Assembly: GCA_002691245.1 (NCBI GenBank)
Contig: NZHH01000056.1
Location: 62,001 to 126,000 of the forward strand
Direction: 5' to 3'
Origin: Methylaequor sp002691245
GTDB lineage: Bacteria; Pseudomonadota; Alphaproteobacteria; Methylaequorales; Methylaequoraceae
DNA: 64,000 bases
Part shown: in pieces, positions 56,970 to 64,000 of the stretch
How positions within the stretch are numbered: the stretch's first letter is position 1
Layout: every line of letters begins with the position of its first letter
Notes under the pieces: model-generated
What the model was told of the DNA's origin: nothing
The model's database searches: none
Seen by the model: only the letters and a program-made list of their open reading frames with translations
Position numbers and translations under genes: made by a program

Positions 56970-58175
56970 AAGTTTTTTTGAATAATTTAAGCATTCGTTT
57001 TTATTTTTGGTAAACTTTTTTCTTATCCACCACTTTTCTACTGTTTTGATAACTTCTCCTAAATATTTTCCAGGCTCAAAACCTAATTTAATTAAGTCGT
57101 TTCCTCTTAGAGGAAATTTTTTTTTTCTAAATATCTCAATCCTTTTTAAGAGAAAATGAATTTTGAGACTATCCAAATTTTTATCAAAAGAATCAATGAG
57201 TAATTGATCCACCAGTTGATTTTTTTTATGTTTATACAAGTTAAAATTAATATCATATTCTTCAAATTCTTTAAAAAATACAACTTTCTTTAACCTTTTT
57301 TTTAATTTCTGTTCAGCATTGTAGTCAAAAAATTTTGGAAGTTTTCTTTTGGTTCTTAATAAGAATTTAAGTCTTCTTTCAAAACTCTCTTTTTTTATTT
57401 TAGACTCTAATCTACAAAAAAGAGAGAAATTTTCAAAATTAAGTTTTGTTTCGATTGAACTCTCGATTAAGGTCTTTAATTTGTTAACAATCGAAATCTT
57501 TTTCAAACTTTCGTCCAGCAAAATCAGCTTCAATTCTTTTATTCTTCTATTATAAGATAACTTTTTAAGTTTACTTGAGCTTTGATTACAAATATTCAAA
57601 TATTTCGTATTAACTTTTCCTGAAATTTGTAATGAAAAACGGATAAATCGAAGAATTCGTAGATGATCCTCATTAATTCTTGATTGAATGTTGCCGATAA
57701 ATTTTATTTTTTTTTTGTTTAAATCATTTATTCCATTATTAGGGTCATATAAATTTCCTTTAGTATCGCAGTATACAGAGTTAAAAGTAAAATCTCTTCT
57801 TTTGGAATCATCGTTCAAACTGTTAGTAAAACTTGTTACTGCCCATCTTCCATCTGTTTCAATATCATTTCTCATTGACGTAATATCAAATTTGAAACCT
57901 TTTCTTACAACAACGAGTGATCCAAATTTGGAACCGATTTCCAGAAACTTTATTTTATGCTTCTTGAGGCATTTCACCAATGAATCATATGTAACATCAA
58001 CTACAAGGTCAGGGTGAGAAATTATTTTCTTATTGAGAATTAAATTTCTTACATTACCACCTACTATATAAATTTTACCTCTTTCTACCTTTAATATCTT
58101 TTCTATGTCTCTTATAAGTTTTATTGGAAGTCCAATTTTTTTACACAAATGATTAAAATTTTTAATCTTTCTCAT
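56961..58175 (-). CDS. cca: CCA tRNA nucleotidyltransferase family protein (class II, altered DxD)
   Basis: By family this enzyme adds or repairs the 3' CCA of tRNA. The protein (404 residues) has the nucleotide-binding VGGNVRN (about 38-44), FDITSMRNDIETDGRWAV, the RRDFTFNS motif and EDHLRILRFIRF, all characteristic of the alphaproteobacterial CCA group. At the catalytic DxD after VRN the sequence is SHPDLVVD, so the first Asp is His (about residue 54) while the second Asp remains. That could impair metal binding. The codon (CAC) lies in a region without N calls. ATG 58175 is preferred over TTG 58178. Whether it acts as the CCA enzyme is open. Confidence 0.8.
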   Translation of the reverse strand: MRKIKNFNHLCKKIGLPIKLIRDIEKILKVERGKIYIVGGNVRNLILNKKIISHPDLVVDVTYDSLVKCLKKHKIKFLEIGSKFGSLVVVRKGFKFDITSMRNDIETDGRWAVTSFTNSLNDDSKRRDFTFNSVYCDTKGNLYDPNNGINDLNKKKIKFIGNIQSRINEDHLRILRFIRFSLQISGKVNTKYLNICNQSSSKLKKLSYNRRIKELKLILLDESLKKISIVNKLKTLIESSIETKLNFENFSLFCRLESKIKKESFERRLKFLLRTKRKLPKFFDYNAEQKLKKRLKKVVFFKEFEEYDINFNLYKHKKNQLVDQLLIDSFDKNLDSLKIHFLLKRIEIFRKKKFPLRGNDLIKLGFEPGKYLGEVIKTVEKWWIRKKFTKNKNECLNYSKKLLP

Positions 58176-58398
58176 CAAAATACCCTGGAATTACTTTTTC
58201 TCCATCGTAAATAGGAGGTATATATATTAAATCTTCTCTATTGTTCTCATTAAAAAAAAAGAAGTAAATTAGAACGAAAATGATAATTGAAATAGTCACT
58301 ATAGAGATTAAAAAAATATTTTTCTCGGATTTTTTAACAAGAACGTAAAAAGAGAACGTAATAAATATTAGTAATAGAAAAATTAATGCTTTAATCAT
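58162..58398 (-). CDS. small membrane protein (DUF6111-like)
   Basis: A 78-residue predicted membrane protein with two helices (about 3-21 and 28-49) and a polar C-terminal tail reading YIPPIYDGEKVIPGYFDE. From memory, a tail of this kind and a position just upstream of the CCA gene are features of the alphaproteobacterial DUF6111 family; I could not check this. Its stop lies 14 bases inside the start of the CCA gene, which suggests coupling. Function is unknown. Confidence 0.65.
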   Translation of the reverse strand: MIKALIFLLLIFITFSFYVLVKKSEKNIFLISIVTISIIIFVLIYFFFFNENNREDLIYIPPIYDGEKVIPGYFDEKD

Positions 58399-58460
58399 AT
58401 TGAAAAAAATATTATCTTATTCTTGCCAACAATATCAACAATATTTCTTAAAGTAATTAA

Positions 58461-59261
58461 ATGAAAATTTTAAACAAACTATTAATTCTTACCATACTAA
58501 CACAATTCACGTTTTTTTTAAAAAAAGCACATGCTAAACTGTTATCCTTTCAAAGTGAATATAACATATCACTCGGAAAAACAGATTCGCCAAGACTTCC
58601 AGGCAGAACTTATGTTGATAAGGCCTCTGGCTATCTTCTTATTGATTGGATAAATAACTGCGAGGAGTCTTGGGTAACCACGCAGAGAATGATGACCAAA
58701 TTTATTAACTCACATGGTGTTGGAACTGTTAGTGAGATAAATTATTCTTTAAATGAGCTAGTAAATGAAAATAAAATGGAATTTGTACTTGAGATTAAGG
58801 AGAATGCTGAACTTGTTGATAGACACTTTGGAAAAGCTGAAAAAAAAGACACACTTGTAGTCAAATTTGTTGAAAAGGACAAAACATTTGAGTTTTCAGA
58901 GGATATCATTTTTCCACACCACTTCTTAGAGGAGATTATTAACAATTTTGAGTCTAACAAAAAAATGATTGTAAGAAATGTTTATGAAGGAACTATTCCT
59001 GAAAAATTTTTCAACATCTCCGTTTTTTTTACTGATGAGACTGTTACTTTTGACAAGAAGATTCTTCCAAATGGAGTTGTAAATGAATTTAAAAAAATAA
59101 GAATGGCATACTACCAAGATAAATTACAAACGCCTATTTTTGAACAAACTGTTCATCTTAACAATCAAGGTATAGCAAGTTATTTTAGATACGATTATCC
59201 TGATTATTCTCTGGAATTAAATCTTAAGAAGTTAAATTTAACTCCCTTAGATTGTAGATGA
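58461..59261 (+). CDS. eipB: cell envelope integrity protein EipB (DUF1849)
   Basis: EipB is a periplasmic beta-spiral protein known from Brucella and other Alphaproteobacteria, where it supports envelope integrity. The 266-residue protein has a signal peptide (cleavage near KKAHA), GYLLIDWINNCEESWVTTQR matching the family's central motif, and a FPHHFLEEIINN segment. Cys67 and the penultimate Cys265 fit the conserved disulfide that closes the family's fold. It is a single-gene unit followed by a strong hairpin terminator. Confidence 0.82.
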   Translation: MKILNKLLILTILTQFTFFLKKAHAKLLSFQSEYNISLGKTDSPRLPGRTYVDKASGYLLIDWINNCEESWVTTQRMMTKFINSHGVGTVSEINYSLNELVNENKMEFVLEIKENAELVDRHFGKAEKKDTLVVKFVEKDKTFEFSEDIIFPHHFLEEIINNFESNKKMIVRNVYEGTIPEKFFNISVFFTDETVTFDKKILPNGVVNEFKKIRMAYYQDKLQTPIFEQTVHLNNQGIASYFRYDYPDYSLELNLKKLNLTPLDCR

Positions 59262-59262
59262 A

Positions 59263-59295
59263 ATAAGCGGATTTTATTTAATAAAATCCGCTTAT
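59263..59295. terminator. bidirectional hairpin terminator between eipB and amtB
   Basis: A perfect 15-bp inverted repeat: 59263-59277 pairs with 59281-59295 around a 3-base loop (TTA). The stem has a GC-containing base (AAGCGGAT) and an AT-rich top. It begins 2 bases after the eipB stop and ends 15 bases before the amtB stop, so it can serve both convergent genes. A classic U-run does not directly follow on either strand. Confidence 0.8.
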
Positions 59296-59310
59296 ACTTG
59301 GGGAGACTTG

Positions 59311-60654
59311 TTATTTTTTGTTAAAATCAGGATATGATACAGTTCCTAATTCACTCATATCAAGACCATACTCTTCGTCATCTTTAGATGCTCTAATACC
59401 AATTACAGTCTTAATAAGGAACCAAACCAATAAACTGGAAATAAGTGCGAAAGCTCCATAAGAAACAACACCTATAAATTGAACACCAAGTTTAGCGTCA
59501 GGATTTGTCCACGCTACAACAAGGGTTCCCCAGATTCCTGCAAAAAGGTGGGCTGGTATAGCACCTACAACATCATCTATTTTAAGCATGTCAAGAAGCT
59601 TCATACCATACATACAAATAACACCACCAATTGCTCCAATTATTACTGCTTGTCCCATAGAGGGTGTCAGTGGTTCAGCTGTAATTGCAACTAGTCCAGC
59701 AATTGCTCCATTGAGAGTAGCAGCAATATTTGTATGACTATTTGTGGCTTTACTCACTATCATACATGCTAATACACCGCCGGCTGCAGCTAGATTTGTA
59801 TTTACAAATATATCAGCTACTGCGGTTGCATCGGCACCAGAACCAAGTGCTAGTTGAGAACCTCCGTTAAAGCCAAACCATCCCAACCAAAGAATAAACA
59901 CACCTAGTGTTGTCATCGGCATAGAACAGCCAGGAATAACATTTACAGAACCATCTGCAGAGTATTTTCCATCTCTAGATCCTAGTAATATAGCTCCAGC
60001 TAAGGCTGCCCATCCACCTACTGAATGAACTAAAGTTGAGCCTGCGAAATCAGAAAATCCCATTTCACTAAGCCATCCTCCACCCCACTGCCATGAGCCT
60101 GCAATTGGATAAATTAATGCAGTAAGGATTGCAGTAAAGAGGAAAAAAGGCCAAATCAAGATACGTTCAGCAAGTGCACCCGAAACAATTGATGCTGTAG
60201 TAGCTACAAAAACCATTTGAAAATACCAATCGGATGCAGCTGCATATCCTGTTTCTAAGTCGACATCAGAACTTCTATCAAAAATAGAAAATGAACCTAT
60301 GTAGCCTCCATCAACTCCATCATACATTAGATTATATCCTACTAGATAATACATGAACCCTGCTATTGAAAAGAGTCCTATATTCTTTAGACAAATAACT
60401 GCTGTGTTTTTACTTCTTACCTGGCCTGCTTCAAGCATACAAAAACCGGCAGCCATGAACATTACCAGAAAACCGCAAACTAAAAAAAGAAACGTATTAA
60501 GTATATACGCAACTTCTGGTGAAACAGCCGGAGCTGCTTCAGGCGCACCTGCACTTAGATTAGTTGAAAATAATACTAAAAATACAAATAGAGATGTATT
60601 AATTAAATTCTTAAAATCAAATGAGATGCTTTTTTTTAAAATATTAGCTATCAT
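59311..60654 (-). CDS. amtB: ammonium transporter
   Basis: AmtB imports ammonium across the inner membrane. The 447-residue protein has a signal peptide (ending near NLSA), eleven membrane segments expected, MAAGFCMLEAGQVRSKN, the twin pore His in STLVHSVGGWAAL and GAIPAHLFAGIWGTL, FILWLGWFGFNGGS, and a cytoplasmic tail DDEEYGLDMSELG where the regulator GlnK would bind. No glnK is adjacent in the window. A sigma-54-type promoter lies about 40 bases upstream, pointing to nitrogen control. Confidence 0.95.
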   Translation of the reverse strand: MIANILKKSISFDFKNLINTSLFVFLVLFSTNLSAGAPEAAPAVSPEVAYILNTFLFLVCGFLVMFMAAGFCMLEAGQVRSKNTAVICLKNIGLFSIAGFMYYLVGYNLMYDGVDGGYIGSFSIFDRSSDVDLETGYAAASDWYFQMVFVATTASIVSGALAERILIWPFFLFTAILTALIYPIAGSWQWGGGWLSEMGFSDFAGSTLVHSVGGWAALAGAILLGSRDGKYSADGSVNVIPGCSMPMTTLGVFILWLGWFGFNGGSQLALGSGADATAVADIFVNTNLAAAGGVLACMIVSKATNSHTNIAATLNGAIAGLVAITAEPLTPSMGQAVIIGAIGGVICMYGMKLLDMLKIDDVVGAIPAHLFAGIWGTLVVAWTNPDAKLGVQFIGVVSYGAFALISSLLVWFLIKTVIGIRASKDDEEYGLDMSELGTVSYPDFNKK

Positions 60655-60692
60655 ATTTTCTCCCTTATGACATTGTTATTAAAAACTAAATA

Positions 60693-60708
60693 TGCACAAA
60701 GCATGCCA
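60693..60708 (-). promoter_or_regulatory. sigma-54 (RpoN) promoter upstream of amtB
   Basis: On the minus strand TGGCATGCTTTGTGCA fits the sigma-54 consensus TGGCACG-N4-TTGCW: the invariant GG (-24) and GC (-12) are exactly 10 bases apart, with one mismatch in each half-site. Transcription would start near 60682, leaving a leader of about 28 bases before the amtB ATG at 60654. The fit of spacing, strand and target gene makes this credible without experiment. Confidence 0.7.
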
Positions 60709-60830
60709 TACGGAAACTAAATAAAGTAAACCCTTGATAATATTGACTATTTTTTTTAAATTAATTGCAATTGTTTGTTTAATTGACTATTTTTTAAGCT
60801 ATATTCATTAATTGATTAATTTTTATACTT

Positions 60831-61544
60831 ATGCAGGAAAGATATTTAGGAGATATTCATGATTATTTTAAGTTTTTATTTCTCAAGTTTTTGAGTAAGA
60901 CTTTAAAAATTAAAATAGGTTTAAATTGGTTTCTTGTTGATCCAAATGATATAGGAGAAAAAGAAAAAAATAAAAATGATGGTGAAAAAAGAAAATACTT
61001 ATATGACGTTNATATGAAAAATTATGATCAATTACTCATNAAAGANCTCAAATTATTTAAAAATACTAATAAAAGAAATTTAATAAAATTCACACAAANC
61101 TCTCACCTCGAATCCTATATAAAATTTTTTAACAACAAACTTACAGTTAACAATAGAGAGTCTTGGATCCAAGATTCATTAATAAAATTAAAAGATCAAA
61201 ATATTTTTTTCCTTGATCCNGACAATGGNTTTTCTGAAAATAAGANNGGGAAAGCGTCATTAAAATATCTTCTACCCGAAGATTGTAGAAAGATTTTAAA
61301 CGAGAATAAGGTAATTATATTCACACAATTTCAATCATTTAATGTTAATCATCAATTACAAATAATTAAATTGAAGAAAAGTCTTCAAAATTATAAATTT
61401 AAAGTATTGAAGTCAGTNATAAGAAATAGAACNGCACCAAACACCTTTTTTNTTACAATTTCTTCAAATAATATTTCACAAAAGTTTGACAATATATTTG
61501 AAGAGTATTCAAAAAAATACGATAGAGTAGAATTAGTTGAATAA
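60831..61544 (+). CDS. conserved protein of unknown function (YLGDIHDYFKF / FLDxDN motif family)
   Basis: A 237-residue soluble protein whose function I do not recognise. It has an N-terminal motif ERYLGDIHDYFKF (3-15), GLNWFLVDPNDI (30-41) followed by NDGEKRKYL, a mid-region RESWIQDSL, FFLDxDNxF (126-134, N bases hide two residues, consensus probably DPDNG), and an IIFTQFQSFN strand with HQLQII. From memory, similar motif sets occur in scattered uncharacterised bacterial proteins. The alternating strand-acid pattern suggests a Rossmann-like alpha/beta fold, perhaps nuclease- or methyltransferase-like, but this is speculation. It stands alone between amtB and the glycan block. Confidence 0.7.
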   Translation: MQERYLGDIHDYFKFLFLKFLSKTLKIKIGLNWFLVDPNDIGEKEKNKNDGEKRKYLYDVXMKNYDQLLXKXLKLFKNTNKRNLIKFTQXSHLESYIKFFNNKLTVNNRESWIQDSLIKLKDQNIFFLDXDNXFSENKXGKASLKYLLPEDCRKILNENKVIIFTQFQSFNVNHQLQIIKLKKSLQNYKFKVLKSXIRNRXAPNTFFXTISSNNISQKFDNIFEEYSKKYDRVELVE

Positions 61545-62510
61545 TTTTGATCTAAAAGATATATACCATACAACTATAGCCGGAATACCCACTAAGATTT
61601 CTCTCAGTCTTCTTCCAATTGCAATAGAAAATGAAACAATTCCGGAATAGCCAACGAACTCGCCTATAACCACAAAAGCAAATTCTTGAATACCTAAGCC
61701 TGCTGGTATAAAAAAAGCAACTGATCTTACTATCGCTGTCACNGCTTCTATTAAAATCACATCCATTAATTTAGCATCTATTCCAATTACCATTAAAAAA
61801 ATATATATTTCAGCTGCTCCAGCTACCCAACCTAATGTTCTTAATGCAAGTGCACCCAAGAGCTTTTTTTTTTCAAAACTAAGTTTATAAAGTGAATTAT
61901 CCANGCGAATCAAACTAATAATTTTTGATCTTTCTGTTGAAAAACTAAATAACTTGGATGTGAGTTTTAAGACTTTAAAGATTATCCTTTTCCTAATACT
62001 TATTGTGAAAATAAAACAAGAAAGCATTATGAGGCATAAAGAAATTAATAAATAAGAAAACTTGGAATCGTTTATTATATTTGCGTTAATTTTGAAAATA
62101 TATATAAGACAAAAAAAACCAACTAAAAAAAGTGCAAATGTCGCAATAACTAAATCAATTAAAACTGTTGAAGATGAGTCTACAAAACTTTGACCACTTT
62201 TTTTAGCAAGGTAAAANCTTACAAATTCACCTGAAATATTTCCTGTTGGTATAAATTTACCTGAGGTTTGAGAAATCCAAGTTATATTAATTGCTTGTAA
62301 AATGCTTAGTTTGTTCTTTGACATTAAAAATCTCCAAGCTATNGAGTCAAAAAAAAGTGTAGGTATATGAGCTATTACTAAAAAAATTAGCTTAAATTNT
62401 GCTTCCAGTATTAAATTGATTGATTCTGGTCCAGCAAAAAACTCGTAAACCCAATAAAATAAAAAAATACCAATAAAAAGATAAATAAATTTAATAAAAG
62501 ATTTTTTCAT
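61533..62510 (-). CDS. flippase-like integral membrane protein (lysylphosphatidylglycerol synthase TM / HpnL-type)
   Basis: A 325-residue polytopic membrane protein of the UPF0104/LPG-synthase transmembrane family, related to HpnL and the flippase half of MprF. It has about eight hydrophobic segments, GKFIPTGNISGEFVxFYLA near residue 82, and the C-terminal signature FFIPAGLGIQEFAFVVIGE with GRRLREILVGIPAI. ATG 62510 gives an ATGA overlap with the deacetylase gene; an upstream frame to 62549 is less likely. Probably moves a lipid or lipid-linked sugar across the inner membrane; the substrate is unknown. Confidence 0.82.
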   Translation of the reverse strand: MKKSFIKFIYLFIGIFLFYWVYEFFAGPESINLILEAXFKLIFLVIAHIPTLFFDXIAWRFLMSKNKLSILQAINITWISQTSGKFIPTGNISGEFVXFYLAKKSGQSFVDSSSTVLIDLVIATFALFLVGFFCLIYIFKINANIINDSKFSYLLISLCLIMLSCFIFTISIRKRIIFKVLKLTSKLFSFSTERSKIISLIRXDNSLYKLSFEKKKLLGALALRTLGWVAGAAEIYIFLMVIGIDAKLMDVILIEXVTAIVRSVAFFIPAGLGIQEFAFVVIGEFVGYSGIVSFSIAIGRRLREILVGIPAIVVWYISFRSKLFN

Positions 62511-63268
62511 NATTTTNTGTAGATACTTGATTTTTTTATTCTTTCNCATACNTCTTCCGGTCTATCCCCATCAACTCGTGGATGCCAAGAGAAAAATCTA
62601 AAACGTCTATAGAAAACAATTCCTTTGTGAGGAGGCTTTGAATAATNATAATCAACTATCTTTCTATATGATTCTTTAANTATTTTTATATAGCTAAGAT
62701 TTCCTTTTTCGGATTTATAAATTTTCAAACATTTTTCTTTAAATTTTATTTCGTTTTCAGATAATTTAATATTAGNGTGNTTNCCTATAATCGTCGGGAA
62801 AGTATTNCAATTTATTGATTTATTAAAATAATTATATTCTGAATANTCATAAACTTTGCAAATTTTCTTGAATTTAGAGCATATAAAGTTTGCCACATCA
62901 TGGTCTTGATGTCCCCCTTCATAAGCAGGACAAAATAATATATCAATTTTCTTAGAAGTAATTAGATTTTTTATTTTTGTATAAGTATCTTCAATTTTAT
63001 TTTTTAACGTTCGAGTTGGAATATTTTGAAAACAAAAGTCTTTAATTCCAAGGGTCATTAAACTTTCATTTGCTTCATTTTTTCTTAATGCAAGTTTAGT
63101 TTCATATTTCTTTTTTTCCCACAACCAAAGTGATTTTTNAGATAANACTCCATTTGTAACAAAAAATACNTAGACTTTATGTTTTTTCAATAAAAGTCTT
63201 TTTAATATTATACAACAACCAACAATTTCATCNTCAGGATGNGGNACAATAAACAAGTATTTCTTCAT
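62507..63268 (-). CDS. PIG-L/LmbE family zinc deacetylase
   Basis: A 253-residue enzyme of the family that removes acetyl groups from N-acetylglucosamine-bearing molecules (PIG-L, MshB, BshB). It has the N-terminal zinc motif HPxDE (third residue masked by an N, consensus HPDDE), FFVTNG, and the second zinc motif EGGHQDHDVANF (about 131-142). The C-terminal FFSWHPRVDGDRPE segment fits the family. ATG 63268 overlaps the glycosyltransferase stop by 4 bases (ATGA) and is preferred over 63286. It sits between a GT4 glycosyltransferase and a flippase-like protein, suggesting action on a GlcNAc-containing lipid or glycan. Confidence 0.85.
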   Translation of the reverse strand: MKKYLFIXXHPXDEIVGCCIILKRLLLKKHKVXVFFVTNGXLSXKSLWLWEKKKYETKLALRKNEANESLMTLGIKDFCFQNIPTRTLKNKIEDTYTKIKNLITSKKIDILFCPAYEGGHQDHDVANFICSKFKKICKVYXYSEYNYFNKSINXNTFPTIIXXHXNIKLSENEIKFKEKCLKIYKSEKGNLSYIKIXKESYRKIVDYXYSKPPHKGIVFYRRFRFFSWHPRVDGDRPEXVXERIKKSSIYXKX

Positions 63269-64000
63269 TTTAAAATTTTGTTCCACTTTTTAACAAAATA
63301 CTTATTAAAAATGTGTTCCCATGAATGTGGTTGAAATTCTGANAGAATCATATTCCTCATAAAGTTAATTTTTTTTTTATTAAACAANAACTNAATTATT
63401 GTNTTAGCCCAAACATTCGGATNGTATTCATCAATAATAATTCCATCTAATCCAGTTTCTTTTATTCTTTTGCCACCTCCTTCAGGTGAAACAACACAAA
63501 TAGTTCCACAAGCTTTTGCTTCAAGAACTACTTGTGGACCTATTTCAAACNTAGAGGGAAACACAAAAAGATCACATAAATTATACAGCTCNGAAATTTC
63601 ATTTTCTCTCAAATGACCAACTAATTTGATTTTATCACCTCCTATACTAAGGCATTTTTCTCCATGAATATCTTCACCAGCAAAAATAGAAACAACTTTT
63701 ACTTTTTTTTTACGTAAAATATCATGGACTTTTGCCAGAAAAATAGCTCCTTTTAATTCATGGACCCTTCCACAAAAAAATAATATCTTTTCATCTTTAT
63801 NAATACTATATTTCATAAATAATTTATCTTTATTAATTTTTCTTTTATAAAATACTTTCTTATCTACACCTCTAGATAATCTAGAAATCTTGTTCTCTAA
63901 ATTTTTTGGAAAACTAAATTTACTTAAAGTTAGTTGGTCATTGATCATCCCTTCCTCACAATACTTTAAATAATTCCTAAGTTTTNTTCTTTGATTGTTT
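63265..64000 (-). CDS. glycosyltransferase family 4, truncated at window edge
   Basis: The C-terminal half of a GT-B-fold glycosyltransferase; the frame stays open through 64000, so the start lies outside. Visible are the hinge region SRGVDKKVFYK, the nucleotide-sugar domain start FFCGRVHELKGA, and the GT4 signature FPSxFEIGPQVVLEAKACGT with the E-x7-E pair, followed by a typical SWEHIFNKY C-terminus. It is first in a three-gene overlapping run with the PIG-L deacetylase and the flippase-like gene. The sugar donor cannot be told from this part. Confidence 0.88.
   Translation of the reverse strand, partial: NNQRXKLRNYLKYCEEGMINDQLTLSKFSFPKNLENKISRLSRGVDKKVFYKRKINKDKLFMKYSIXKDEKILFFCGRVHELKGAIFLAKVHDILRKKKVKVVSIFAGEDIHGEKCLSIGGDKIKLVGHLRENEIXELYNLCDLFVFPSXFEIGPQVVLEAKACGTICVVSPEGGGKRIKETGLDGIIIDEYXPNVWAXTIIXXLFNKKKINFMRNMIXSEFQPHSWEHIFNKYFVKKWNKILK

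Noticed and set aside
1..64000. Insertion sequences, prophage, CRISPR arrays, toxin-antitoxin pairs
   Set aside because: Reading both strands I found no transposase, integrase, phage structural gene, regularly spaced repeats or recognisable TA pair.

Overview
The window looks like a slice of the chromosome of a streamlined, very AT-rich (roughly 30% GC by eye) Alphaproteobacterium, probably marine and free-living. The evidence is gene content and order: murC-murB-ddl-ftsQ-ftsA-lpxC-bamD-recN, yqeY-dnaG-rpoD, carA-carB-greA, uvrC-pgsA-mobB-moeA-moaD-moaE, hldD-lgt-midA-pgeF-prs-rplY-pth-ychF, petABC followed by mtnP, a split metH, and EipB (DUF1849). Genes are packed tightly: almost every same-strand junction overlaps or abuts, six convergent pairs overlap at their stop codons, and no gene-free stretch reaches 300 bases. 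A SAR11-, HIMB59- or AEGEAN-169-type lineage fits, but I cannot settle which from sequence alone. No mobile element, CRISPR array, phage gene or rRNA was seen.

Layout. 1-8253 (+): peptidoglycan, division and envelope block (murC partial, murB, ddl, ftsQ, ftsA, lpxC, bamD) ending in recN; ftsZ is not in its usual place between ftsA and lpxC. 8262-17553 (-): metF, metH in two genes, uvrD, prmA and an aminopeptidase P, apparently one long transcription unit. 17677-19262 (+): mlaA and mlaC. 19302-21377 (-): a CAT-anticodon tRNA that looks like tRNA-Ile2, then rpoD, with dnaG and yqeY upstream of it up to 23639. 23732-29553 (+): carAB, greA, trxB. 29550-31648 (-): a PanE-like reductase and an aspartate aminotransferase. 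31739-39550 (+): uvrB, a pteridine-reductase-like SDR, uvrC, pgsA and molybdenum cofactor genes. 39547-40419 (-): ilvE. 40497-42468 (+): a two-component system. 42457-43775 (-): proC and a YbjN protein. 43858-50914 (+): a heptose epimerase, lipoprotein and translation-linked run. 50904-56038 (-): the bc1 complex followed by an MTA-salvage trio (mtnP, mtnA, class II aldolase). 56112-61544: hemF, a CCA-enzyme homologue, eipB, amtB and an unrecognised conserved protein. 61533-64000 (-): flippase-like protein, PIG-L deacetylase and a glycosyltransferase running off the edge, probably the start of a surface-glycan locus.

Functionally this is mostly core genome: envelope building, DNA repair (uvrB, uvrC, uvrD, recN), replication and transcription (dnaG, rpoD, greA), pyrimidine and arginine precursors, one-carbon and methionine metabolism, and aerobic respiration. 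The most interesting parts are the mtnP-mtnA-aldolase trio, which fits the MTA-to-DHAP shunt; a good sigma-54 promoter before amtB; the absence of ftsZ from the dcw cluster; a His in place of a catalytic Asp in the CCA-type nucleotidyltransferase; and the glycosyltransferase/deacetylase/flippase cassette. I saw no clear multi-gene system of wholly unknown type. Isolated N calls fall into five discrete blocks of about 2-3 kb, which looks like disagreement between merged sequences and not gene decay.
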